Source: Sphingomonadales bacterium EhC05 (GTDB lineage Bacteria; Pseudomonadota; Alphaproteobacteria; Sphingomonadales; Sphingomonadaceae). From it: a stretch of DNA of 64,000 bases. Shown here piece by piece: positions 39,434 through 47,710 of this stretch; the first letter of the stretch is position 1, and the number at the start of each line of letters is the position of its first letter. The DNA lies in NCBI GenBank assembly GCA_001650955.1, contig LXYP01000021.1, forward strand, positions 124,001 to 188,000, read 5' to 3'. Below the pieces are notes generated by a model. The model saw only the letters and a program-made list of their open reading frames with translations. It ran no database searches and was not told the origin of the DNA. A program made the translations under genes and the position numbers.

Positions 39434-40070
39434 ATAAGCTTCTCGAACATCTGGTCGGACCAGCTGAAGGTTCTATCGCTTGGAAAGCCGAGCAAATATG
39501 TCGCTCTTCACTGGCAGAAATATCTGATCTACGGGCTGCTGGTAACATGGCTGGCGGGAATCGGCCGCTATTGGGATTCGCCAGAAGCAACATGGTGGCA
39601 ATATGCTGGTCTTGGATCGCTGGACCTACCGAAATGTGTTGGTTTTCGTCACACTCACGTCTTTGCCGGCTTTGCTTTATGCGATTCCGGTCGAGCAGTT
39701 TATGAGCATGTCGGCCGCTCAGAACAGCAATTTGGCGTTTCTCGCGATCGTGGCTGTCTGGCGTGTTGCAATGTTGGTCGGCTTTCTGTTTCGAGTAGCG
39801 AAATTACATTGGTTCGCGGTAATGATCGGTACTCTTGGGCCGCTTGCGATGATTATTCTATCGGTCATTTCTTTCAACGGCGGCAAATATTTGGTGATGA
39901 TTATGGCCGGCCTTGGCCGTGAGCCACGTGCCGAAGACCTAGCCAATCAGGCCGTTTTGATGCTGGGGCTAATTTCGCTCTATGCGGCGCCGTTTCTGTT
40001 CGCCGGTTATCTTGGCCTGATTATTCATCGCTACGTAAAAAGGTCCGCTGCCAAGGTCGAGCAAAAATAG
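39434..40070 (+). pseudogene. Frameshifted membrane protein gene
   Basis: Two reading frames look like parts of one membrane protein. The first, from 39434 to about 39620, reads SFSNIWSDQLKVLSL, then HWQKYLIYGLLVTWLAGIGRYW (key WQKYLIYGLLVTWL); it has no ATG, only an ATA where a start would be expected. The second, from 39603, reads LDRWTYRNVLVFVTLTSLP and continues through three more hydrophobic helices to a stop at 40070. The first frame runs into other sequence at about 39615-39625, suggesting a small deletion plus frame change. The alternative is that 39603-40070 is an intact shorter gene (155 residues) and the upstream frame is leftover. Codon use is normal in both. Confidence 0.6.
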
Positions 40071-40084
40071 ATTTGTCTCTAAGC

Positions 40085-40873
40085 TCAGAAAATGGAATTT
40101 CCCATGCCGCCGTCAACAACCAGACTCTGTCCGGTCGCATAGCCAGCCATGTCGCTGCAGAACATCGCGACGAACATGCCCATATCCTCGGCATCGCCAA
40201 AGCGCCCGACCGGGATGCGCACCTGTTTGACGAATTTCGCGACTTCTTCGTCATAGCTGGTGCCATTGGCTTCGGCCTGACTGTCGAACATGCCTCTGAT
40301 CCCATCGGTGTGATGCATGCCCGGCAGGATATTGTTGATCGTCACGCCATGTTGCGCGACCTGTTTGGCAACCGCTACGGTGTAGTTGACCAGCGCCGCG
40401 CGCGGCGGACCGGATAATACCCGCATCGCGGCCGGATATTTGGCCGCACCGGTCGCGATATTGACGATCCGGCCCCATTTGCGATCGACCATGCCGTCAA
40501 TCACCGATTTGATAAACTCCACCGGGCTCAGCAGGGTCAGCGAGAGAGCCTCTTCCCATTCTGCCCGGCCAACCGTTCGAAAATCTCCCGAAAAAGGCGG
40601 TGGCGAGCAGGTTGCGACCAGGATGTCCGGGCCAGGGCAGATAGACAGGATTTTCTCCCGGCCTTCATCGCTGCTGTGATCGGCGATGATCGGGGTGATA
40701 TTGGCACCGGTCTGAAGGACCAAATCTTCACAGGTTTGATGCAATCGTTCTTCGCCGCGAGCGGTGATGAATAGTTCGGTTTTTTCCCGCGCCAATGCCA
40801 AGGCTGCTCCTCGACCCAGTCCAGCGCTACCGCCATTCACCAGCGCAATTTTTCCCGAGATTCCCAGATCCAT
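40085..40873 (-). CDS. SDR-family oxidoreductase, atypical active site
   Basis: A 262-residue short-chain dehydrogenase/reductase. The nucleotide-binding NGGSAGLGRGAALALA and the ADHSSDEGREKI region are typical. At the position of the classical YxxxK the sequence is LSGPPRAALVNYT, so tyrosine and lysine are replaced by serine and arginine; this resembles the cd05344-type subgroup. The rest, including GRIVNIATGAAKYP and ITINNILPGMHHT-like (here VTINNILPGMHHTDG) and GQSLVVDGG, is normal. The start at 40873 has AGGGG five bases upstream. Substrate is unknown. Confidence 0.88.
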   Translation of the reverse strand: MDLGISGKIALVNGGSAGLGRGAALALAREKTELFITARGEERLHQTCEDLVLQTGANITPIIADHSSDEGREKILSICPGPDILVATCSPPPFSGDFRTVGRAEWEEALSLTLLSPVEFIKSVIDGMVDRKWGRIVNIATGAAKYPAAMRVLSGPPRAALVNYTVAVAKQVAQHGVTINNILPGMHHTDGIRGMFDSQAEANGTSYDEEVAKFVKQVRIPVGRFGDAEDMGMFVAMFCSDMAGYATGQSLVVDGGMGNSIF

Positions 40874-40964
40874 ATCGACCCCTGTCTTGAATGATTGAAC
40901 AAGTTCAATAGCGCACACGAAGCGCCGCGCCGACTAGCCATTATATGGAATGTGACGGGGTTCG

Positions 40965-42095
40965 TTATCCCGCCATCGACATATACATCGCGGCGGCCAG
41001 TCCAAATCCCCGTGGATCGCCCAATAGTCCGGATTCCATCTTGTTCATGACATAGGAGAAGCAGAGTCTGGCATCCTGGTCGACAATTACCGACGACCCG
41101 CCATAGCCGCCCCAGAAACATGTGTTCGGATTGGGGCTGATGGGTGTGAACGCGCCGTTCAGGCCATAGCCCATGCCGAATGTCAGCGGCACGCCAAGAA
41201 CCAGATCAACGCCTTCACTCTGTTTCTCGAAAACCCTTCTGGTCCCTGCTTCGGACATGATAGTCTTCCCAAAGGCCTGACCGCCATTGGCCATGGCGGT
41301 TTGCGCGCGGACGATGCTGCGAGCATTGCCCTGACCATTGGCGGCCGGAATTTCCGCGGCACGCCACGCGCGCTTGCGGGGTTCGGTGGCGTCAACGCCG
41401 GGGTTGGCGAAGGTGCGGCCGGCAATGGAGTCAGGATCTGGCGCCGGTCCGGACGGTGGCGGGACCAGATTGCCAATGCGCGCATCCAAAGCCTCTTCCG
41501 CGCCAATGTGAAAATCAGCGCCGGTCGGCTCTGCAATTTCCTGGCGGAAAAAATTACCGATGGATTGGCCGGTCACGCGGCGGACGATTTCGCCGATCAG
41601 ATGGCCTTGGGTCAGGGCGTGATAGCCCGATTGGGTTCCCGGTTCCCACCAGGGCGCCTGCCTTGCCAGAGCAGAGGTCATCCATTCCCAGTCATAAAGC
41701 TTATTGCCTTCGACTTTTTCGTCCATGCCGGACAGGCCGGCGCTATGACTAAGGAAAGTCCGGACTTCGATCGTCTCTTTGCCATTCGCGGCGAATTCCG
41801 GCCAATATTTGGCCGCAGGGGCATGCAGGTCTACCTCACCGCGATCCGCGAGCAACAGCAGCGACATCGCCGCCATGGTTTTGGTGCTTGACCAGACATT
41901 GACCAGAGTATCTTCCTGCCACGGGTCGGTCCGTTCTTCATCGACATGTCCGCCCCACAGATCGACCACAAATTCGCCATTCAATGTGATCGCAACCGAT
42001 GCGCCCAAGTCGCCATGTTCGCTAAAGTTGGTTTCGAAAGCCGTTTTGACTGCTGCAAAGCGGGGGTCGCATAATCCGTGAATTGGGGTTGCCAT
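40965..42095 (-). CDS. Serine hydrolase, beta-lactamase/esterase family VIII
   Basis: A 376-residue class C beta-lactamase-fold hydrolase. The nucleophile motif is SSTK (serine near residue 69), the tyrosine motif SGYHALTQG and the C-terminal WGGYGGSS. This arrangement matches family VIII carboxylesterases and related proteins, which cleave esters more than beta-lactams. No signal peptide is evident, so it is cytosolic. Its neighbour is an SDR gene on the same strand 91 bases downstream, perhaps in one transcript. Confidence 0.9.
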   Translation of the reverse strand: MATPIHGLCDPRFAAVKTAFETNFSEHGDLGASVAITLNGEFVVDLWGGHVDEERTDPWQEDTLVNVWSSTKTMAAMSLLLLADRGEVDLHAPAAKYWPEFAANGKETIEVRTFLSHSAGLSGMDEKVEGNKLYDWEWMTSALARQAPWWEPGTQSGYHALTQGHLIGEIVRRVTGQSIGNFFRQEIAEPTGADFHIGAEEALDARIGNLVPPPSGPAPDPDSIAGRTFANPGVDATEPRKRAWRAAEIPAANGQGNARSIVRAQTAMANGGQAFGKTIMSEAGTRRVFEKQSEGVDLVLGVPLTFGMGYGLNGAFTPISPNPNTCFWGGYGGSSVIVDQDARLCFSYVMNKMESGLLGDPRGFGLAAAMYMSMAG

Positions 42096-42264
42096 TGGTC
42101 ACTCCATATTAGGTTTAATCAGGCGATTAACATCTTGTGGCTCATAGTCCAATATCTTTAGCATGTGGTTTTCTCGCTATTTGTTGCAAAGATCAGCGTC
42201 TTTTTTTGACGATTTTTCAGTCATTTGGACTTTTTGAACGAAGTCTCCCTTGTAAAGATCTTAT

Positions 42265-42278
42265 TAAGATATATCTTA
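42265..42278. promoter_or_regulatory. Palindrome upstream of PadR gene
   Basis: TAAGATATATCTTA at 42265-42278 is a perfect 14-base palindrome 33 bases before the PadR start, followed by a similar half site, ATCTTAGATAT. PadR regulators bind such AT-rich dyads and often repress their own promoter, so this is a probable operator. Confidence 0.5.
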
Positions 42279-42310
42279 GGATCATCTTAGATATAAAGAA
42301 AGATGACAGA

Positions 42311-42910
42311 ATGAGACATGGAATGAAATTTGGACCCGGAGGTTCTCGCCGATCCGGGCGCGGTCGTGGACGCAGCGGGATGACCGGCGAGAAATTTGCC
42401 AGAGCCTTTGCGCAAGCCGCTTTTGAAGGCGGGAAAGCCAAGAGACGCGCGCGAATGTTCCGGCGTGGTGAACTCAAAATGGTGCTGTTGCACTTGATCG
42501 CGGAAGAGCCGCGGCATGGTTATGATCTGATCCGCCAGATCGAAGAATTGACCGGCGGCCATTATGCCCCGAGTCCGGGGATCGTCTATCCGACCTTGAC
42601 CCTGATGGCGGAAATGGACCTGATCGATGAAGCGATCGATGATGACGGCAAGAAAATCTATTCGATCACCCAAGCAGGCTCCGCCAAACTGGCCGAAGAA
42701 GACGCTCATATTGCCGAAATTCTCGAACGGCTGGAAGGCGTGTCGAAAATGGGGGAGGCCAGCGATGGTGCCTCCGTCCGCCGTGCTGTTCACAATTTGA
42801 AGAGCGCCATCCGGATCCGGCTGGCCGATGAAGAAAAGGGATCGGACAAAATATTGGACGTCACCGCGATCATCGACGAAGCGGCAAGCAAGATTGAGCG
42901 GCTAAAATAG
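42311..42910 (+). CDS. PadR-family transcriptional regulator
   Basis: A 199-residue protein with a PadR winged-helix domain. A glycine/arginine-rich N-terminus (FGPGGSRRSGRGRGRSG) precedes FRRGELKMVLLHLIAEEPRHGYDLIRQIEE (key motif ELKMVLLHLI..EPRHGYDLI) and SPGIVYPTLTLMAEMDLI, then a C-terminal helical dimer region. It probably represses a nearby gene or itself. Neighbours suggest no obvious target; the esterase gene is divergent with about 215 bases between starts and is the natural candidate. Confidence 0.92.
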   Translation: MRHGMKFGPGGSRRSGRGRGRSGMTGEKFARAFAQAAFEGGKAKRRARMFRRGELKMVLLHLIAEEPRHGYDLIRQIEELTGGHYAPSPGIVYPTLTLMAEMDLIDEAIDDDGKKIYSITQAGSAKLAEEDAHIAEILERLEGVSKMGEASDGASVRRAVHNLKSAIRIRLADEEKGSDKILDVTAIIDEAASKIERLK

Positions 42911-42917
42911 CCGAAGC

Positions 42918-43970
42918 CTAGCTGGCTTCAAACACCAGCTTGATATCCGGATCCGTCATCACCTCCTGCGCCTGTCGAAAGGGCACGCGCGTGGTGATGA
43001 CATCCTGATGCTGGATGTGACCGTCACAGGCGCATTGCAGGACTTTTTCGATCTCCGCCCGGGCGTGAACCCGGCTGATTTCGTATGTAATGCCTTTCAT
43101 ATACATGGACGCGAGCGGGATATTGTCGATCGTCCGTCCGGGTGCCGATATTCCTGTGCAATGTCCGCAGGCCGCGGTCGACCGCAGAGCGTAGATGAGT
43201 CCATCAGGAATATTGGAAGCATCCACAACAATTGGGAATTGTCCATCCAGCGGCATGCCGAGCGCATAGCTACGCTCCAATATTTCCGCGCCGAGGGATT
43301 TTGCCAGCGCTAGCCTAGCATGATCGAAGTCGCTGTAAACGACGCGCCCCGCTCCAAGAGCCACAGCTGCCTGCACAGCAAACAAGCCGACGCTTTGTGC
43401 CAGTCCTCCGACAATCAGAACATCTTCGCCCGGACGTCGCAAAAGAGGTTCTGCGACCGTGCGATAACCGTCACTCGCATTGTCGGAAATCGCGGCGGCG
43501 ACTGGCAGCGATAGCTGACTGGGTATTTTAACGAGCATCGCATTGGCGAACGGGACGAGGATATAGTCGCTCAATCCGCCGCCCCATTCAACACCGGAGC
43601 TTTGTGCGAGTCCATATGCGGAAAATGCGGGCACGCTGGTGCAGCCATTGGTCAATCCTGATCGGCAGTTTTTGCAAGTGCCGCAATTGATCTGAAATGG
43701 CACAATGACCCTGTCGCCTGGAGCAACGTCGGTGACCTGATCCCCGACCATGATCACTTCACCGGCGATTTCATGACCGAAAGCGAAGGGCTGGTCTTTC
43801 ATCGGAATGGTTCCGTTGGCGATATATAGATCGAGATCACAACGGGTGACTGCCAACGGCTTGACAATGGCTTGTCCGTCATTTTCGATTTTGGGTGAGG
43901 CAATTTCGCGCCATTCCAATATTTCAGGCCGAATGAAAGTGAGTTGCTGCATGCTGTTGTCGATCATCAA
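42918..43970 (-). CDS. Zinc-dependent alcohol dehydrogenase
   Basis: A 350-residue medium-chain dehydrogenase. Catalytic zinc ligands are in TRCDLDLY and FGHEIAGEV; the structural zinc site has four cysteines in CGTCKNCRSGLTNGC. The Rossmann segment is VLIVGGLAQSVGLFAVQAA. Substrate unknown; its length and CDLDLYxANG motif recall the alcohol/formaldehyde group. Divergent from the MarR gene across a short spacer, so probably under its control. Confidence 0.92.
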   Translation of the reverse strand: MMIDNSMQQLTFIRPEILEWREIASPKIENDGQAIVKPLAVTRCDLDLYIANGTIPMKDQPFAFGHEIAGEVIMVGDQVTDVAPGDRVIVPFQINCGTCKNCRSGLTNGCTSVPAFSAYGLAQSSGVEWGGGLSDYILVPFANAMLVKIPSQLSLPVAAAISDNASDGYRTVAEPLLRRPGEDVLIVGGLAQSVGLFAVQAAVALGAGRVVYSDFDHARLALAKSLGAEILERSYALGMPLDGQFPIVVDASNIPDGLIYALRSTAACGHCTGISAPGRTIDNIPLASMYMKGITYEISRVHARAEIEKVLQCACDGHIQHQDVITTRVPFRQAQEVMTDPDIKLVFEAS

Positions 43971-43987
43971 TAGACTCCTGATTTTAG

Positions 43988-43999
43988 TTCATTAGTGAA
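43988..43999. promoter_or_regulatory. Candidate MarR operator
   Basis: TTCA-N4-TGAA at 43988-43999 lies midway between the divergent ADH and MarR starts and could serve as a regulator site. Short, so tentative. Confidence 0.3.
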
Positions 44000-44046
44000 G
44001 TATATTCCAGAAGACATGATGATGCAAGAAGGATAACAGGTGGCGC

Positions 44047-44472
44047 ATGTCGGCATCCAAACTCAGATTATACTGGCGTCTGCAACTGGCGGCGCATTTC
44101 CTGCAAAAACAGGCGGATCGCGATCTGCTGAAGGATGGCGAAATAACAACCGCGCAATTGGGCGTGTTGTCGGCGATCAGCAATGGCGAGCATGTCACGC
44201 AGAAAGATATTGCGACGATCTTGGGGCTCAATCAATCGGCGATCACCGCGATGGTCAGGCGGCTGATGAATCTGGGCTATGTCGAGCGGCAGGACAGCCT
44301 GACAGATGGCCGGTCCAAGATATTGACGCTGACAGGGGACGGTCGCGATGTTGTGAAAAACACCCATTCGCCCTTTGGCAAAATCAACAAGCGCATCGAG
44401 ACCATTTTGAGTGATGAGGAAATCAACAATCTTGCCGATTATCTGGACCGGCTGACCCAGTCGTTCCGCTGA
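44047..44472 (+). CDS. MarR-family transcriptional regulator
   Basis: A 141-residue winged-helix regulator. The DNA-binding part is in TTAQLGVLSAISNGEHVTQKDIATILGLNQSAIT (key QKDIATILGLNQSAIT), then LMNLGYVERQDSLTDGRSKILTLT with the conserved DxRxxxLxLT wing. The C-terminal helices form the dimer interface. Divergent from the alcohol dehydrogenase gene. Confidence 0.93.
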   Translation: MSASKLRLYWRLQLAAHFLQKQADRDLLKDGEITTAQLGVLSAISNGEHVTQKDIATILGLNQSAITAMVRRLMNLGYVERQDSLTDGRSKILTLTGDGRDVVKNTHSPFGKINKRIETILSDEEINNLADYLDRLTQSFR

Positions 44473-44490
44473 AGCAAGCGTCTGTCCAGG

Positions 44491-44976
44491 CTATAACTCC
44501 AAGACCATCTGGACATTGCAGCGGGCATAGGGCGTGGGCCATAACTCGTCCGCAGCCAGATGCCGGAAACCGCTTTTCTCATATAGGTGGATAGCGGCTT
44601 TGAGGTCGCCATTGGTCTCCAGCCAGATGGCATCGGCACCGATCGCGCGCGCCTCTGCAACGAGCGAGTCGAGAACGGCTCTGCCAATGCCTTGGCCACG
44701 CACATCCTTTTGCGCTGCCATTTTGACAATTTCCAGCCATTTGCGGCCATCGCCCGGCTCGTGATGGGGCGGCAAAATTGCGCCGGTTCCAACAACGATA
44801 TCGTCGAGAGTGGCGACCATGATCTGCCCACCTTTTCCAAGGATTGACGCCTCCAATCCTTCCAATTGCTCACGGTCGCTCTGCTCCAGCGCGAAATATT
44901 CTTCGATCCAGTCGCGGTTGAGGTCGATGAAAGCCTGACGGTCTGCGGGGCGGTAGCGGCGGGTCGTGAAAGCCAT
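44491..44976 (-). CDS. GNAT-family acetyltransferase
   Basis: A 161-residue N-acetyltransferase with an acetyl-CoA binding motif at VRGQGIGRAVLDSLVAEARA. Substrate unknown. Its ATG shares one base with the stop of the upstream GntP-type permease (TAATG), so the two are coupled. Confidence 0.92.
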   Translation of the reverse strand: MAFTTRRYRPADRQAFIDLNRDWIEEYFALEQSDREQLEGLEASILGKGGQIMVATLDDIVVGTGAILPPHHEPGDGRKWLEIVKMAAQKDVRGQGIGRAVLDSLVAEARAIGADAIWLETNGDLKAAIHLYEKSGFRHLAADELWPTPYARCNVQMVLEL

Positions 44977-46331
44977 TAGAAAATCCCGAATAATATCACG
45001 GCCATGATCGTCCCGATAACCGGGATTACCACGGTCAACGCGCCGACGGCGCCATAGGCATCCTTGTGCGTTTCCCCGCAGACCGCACGGATTGTGGTCA
45101 CCACATAGCCATTGTGAGGCAGGCTATCGAGGGCGCCGGAAGAGATGGCGACAACGCGGTGGAGTTCGTCAGGTTGTGCGCCAACGTCGATATAATGGGG
45201 GGCGATTAGGGGCAGGGCAATGGACTGTCCTCCAGACGCTGAACCGGTCAGGCCTGCGATCACTGTCACGGCAATGGCCGCTCCAATCAACGGGCTGCCC
45301 GGAATATTCTGCACCATGACAAGGGCTTCCTGGAACGCCGGCGAGAGTTTTGCCACGGCGCCAAAGCCAACGACCGCGCAGGTATTGGTAATGGCGACTA
45401 CGGCTGATGTTGCACCTCTTGAGAAGGCCTCAGGCATAGCTTTCAGCTTCTGATAGCCGACCATCAGAGCGACGATCGCACCGGAACCGAGCGCGGCAAC
45501 CAATGCCCATTTGTCGAGCGAGTTTTGCGGCAATATCGCCGAGAGCGGCCCCATGTCCTGAGGATATTGAAAGATCAGGAATATCCCTAGCACCGCAGCC
45601 AGTGGCAGCAGACACAGGATCGGTGCGGGTAGATTGCTGAAGTCGGTATTGTCGTCATCGGTTTCCCGGCCAACGAAAGTCTCTCCTCGCGCTACGGCAC
45701 GCTTGACCATCCAGTTGAGCCAGAAATGGCCCGATATCGCCATGAAAAGGGCGATCACGATGCTCACTTCCCAGCCAGCATAGGCCGTGGTGCCAAGAAA
45801 TTCCATCGGAATGAGATTCTGAATTTCCGGCGATCCAGCGCTGGTCATCGTGAAAGTAACCGAGCCAAAGGCCAGAGCTGCCGGTATGAAACGCCTCGGC
45901 AGATTCGCTTCCCGAAACAAATGTACCGCGAGCGAATAGACAGAGAAAGCAACGATGAAAACGCTGACGCCGCCATATGTCAAAATGGCGCAGGCGGCGA
46001 CCACCGCGAGCACAGCATGTTTGATGCCGATTTTTCCGATGACCCAATGCGCCACACTGGCTGCAGCGCCGCTGGCACCCATGATCTCGCCAAATATGGC
46101 ACCCAATAGAAACATGAAGAACCAGCTTTTGAAGAAGCTAACAAAACCATCCATATAGGCTGTGGCAAAGTCGGGTGCACCTTCTACAGCCAGCGGTGGG
46201 AGCCAAGCAATGCCGCTGGTAACAGCGACAATCGCCGCGGCGACAGGGCCAGCGATCAGGATATTTACCCCGCGGACGGTCATCCAAATGAGCAGCGCCA
46301 GACCGCCGACTAAACCGATTGCTGATAGCAT
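44976..46331 (-). CDS. GntP-family permease
   Basis: A 451-residue, twelve-helix inner-membrane permease in the GntP (gluconate/H+ symporter) family. The segment TGSASGGQSIALPLIAP is diagnostic, and long hydrophobic repeats fill the rest. Substrates of the family are organic acids such as gluconate and hydroxybutyrate; the exact one is open. The start is ATG 46331, with GGGGA six bases upstream; longer in-frame starts exist. Confidence 0.88.
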   Translation of the reverse strand: MLSAIGLVGGLALLIWMTVRGVNILIAGPVAAAIVAVTSGIAWLPPLAVEGAPDFATAYMDGFVSFFKSWFFMFLLGAIFGEIMGASGAAASVAHWVIGKIGIKHAVLAVVAACAILTYGGVSVFIVAFSVYSLAVHLFREANLPRRFIPAALAFGSVTFTMTSAGSPEIQNLIPMEFLGTTAYAGWEVSIVIALFMAISGHFWLNWMVKRAVARGETFVGRETDDDNTDFSNLPAPILCLLPLAAVLGIFLIFQYPQDMGPLSAILPQNSLDKWALVAALGSGAIVALMVGYQKLKAMPEAFSRGATSAVVAITNTCAVVGFGAVAKLSPAFQEALVMVQNIPGSPLIGAAIAVTVIAGLTGSASGGQSIALPLIAPHYIDVGAQPDELHRVVAISSGALDSLPHNGYVVTTIRAVCGETHKDAYGAVGALTVVIPVIGTIMAVILFGIF

Positions 46332-46406
46332 GTGCATTCCCCGAAACTTGAACGCCGCCTCATGGCAGAGGCCAAGCCGGGGGTGCAACTGCTAAATATA
46401 TAGCTA

Positions 46407-47567
46407 TCAGATTATCTGCGCGCGGTTCTCGTCGCGGTGCTTTTTGAGATATTTCATAAATGGAGTGCCGCCAGTGCCGACTTCCGTATCATTGCCATCT
46501 CCAGTTTTCGCCTGTTTGTTGATGTAACTCGCCGCATATTCCAGATGGCGGGTACGGAAACGGGCAACCTGTTCAACATTCGCATTAAACGCATCACGCA
46601 GGGCGCTGTCGCCGCTGGCAACCGCAAAGTCACGCAGCTTGCTCTGTTCACGCATATCTTCGATATATTTGCGATGCGGCAATGGTCGATAAGCGTGGAG
46701 CTCATCAAGATAGGCGCGAAGCGGATCATTTTCATGACTCACCTGAAACAAGGCATCCATGCTTGGAACGATAGAGCTTTGTGATCCGGTCTGACCGCGG
46801 AACGATTGTCCCTTACCTTCATATTTATCGACGCCTTCATAGATCAATCCATTTGGCAACGCTGGGTTGTTGGCCCAGCCATGAATATAGGGGCGTACCC
46901 GTTGATAATAGATATAAGGATCACAGCGGAGCGGCATGTCATCGAAAATCGCGTTCACTTTGTCCCAGTGGCCGTGCATTTCGGTGAGCAGTCTTGTCGC
47001 TAGATCGGCTTGTTCACTGGAAGCTGCGGCTACGAGGTTGCAGGCCAGATCAAGTATAGGGCCAGCTGCTGCTTCAATCGCGACGTGGATTAGAACGAAC
47101 CAGTTTTCATCGGCTCCGCCGAGAAAATTCTGGACCATATAGACATTGTCTAGCGCAATCGGGGCATCCCGATCGAACCGAGCCCAATTGTCGAGTACAT
47201 AGCAACTATAGGGAAGCAACGGTGCCTGATCTAGTCGCTCAGCAAGCGCCACCATCGGACGGGCAAGATTGGCTGGTAGTTGAGTTGGCGCATCCTTCTC
47301 GCCCCAGACGAAAGCCTGGACCATGAAAGAATAATGCACCATCGCGACACGGACTTGCTCATCCGGCGCATTTGCTGCCCAGTCCGTCAAATCAAGTTCG
47401 GGTAATTGCTTGAGCCAATGTCGGACTCGACCAGTCGTCATCATACCTGATAGATTTTCTGCAGCCGCGATTGCGGGCGAGAAGATATCCGGCAGGTCGA
47501 TATCGACAATTTCAAAAGATGAGAGAAATCCGCGCGATGCGGACATGCTATAATCTGACAATTTCAT
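46407..47567 (-). CDS. Indoleamine 2,3-dioxygenase family protein
   Basis: A 386-residue heme protein of the IDO family, which opens the indole ring of tryptophan. Diagnostic segments are VRPYIHGWANNPALPNGLIYEGV (key RPYI.GW.N), SFRGQTGSQSSIVPSMDALF (substrate loop) and RTRHLEYAASYI with the proximal heme ligand histidine near residue 341. No other kynurenine-pathway genes (kynurenine formamidase, kynureninase) are in the window. Bacterial homologues may act on other indoles. It is 75 bases from the GntP gene. Confidence 0.9.
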   Translation of the reverse strand: MKLSDYSMSASRGFLSSFEIVDIDLPDIFSPAIAAAENLSGMMTTGRVRHWLKQLPELDLTDWAANAPDEQVRVAMVHYSFMVQAFVWGEKDAPTQLPANLARPMVALAERLDQAPLLPYSCYVLDNWARFDRDAPIALDNVYMVQNFLGGADENWFVLIHVAIEAAAGPILDLACNLVAAASSEQADLATRLLTEMHGHWDKVNAIFDDMPLRCDPYIYYQRVRPYIHGWANNPALPNGLIYEGVDKYEGKGQSFRGQTGSQSSIVPSMDALFQVSHENDPLRAYLDELHAYRPLPHRKYIEDMREQSKLRDFAVASGDSALRDAFNANVEQVARFRTRHLEYAASYINKQAKTGDGNDTEVGTGGTPFMKYLKKHRDENRAQII

Positions 47568-47710
47568 AGGGTCACCGTTTAAGTCAGGCGCGGGTTGGGC
47601 CGCCTGAACAGCGCCTATCTAAGTATCAAATGAAACCATGTTTGGCAAATCTCATGATTTCGAACGTGGTTTTGCTGGTCACTCATTCTGCCCTCCGCTA
47701 ACGAGCGCCG

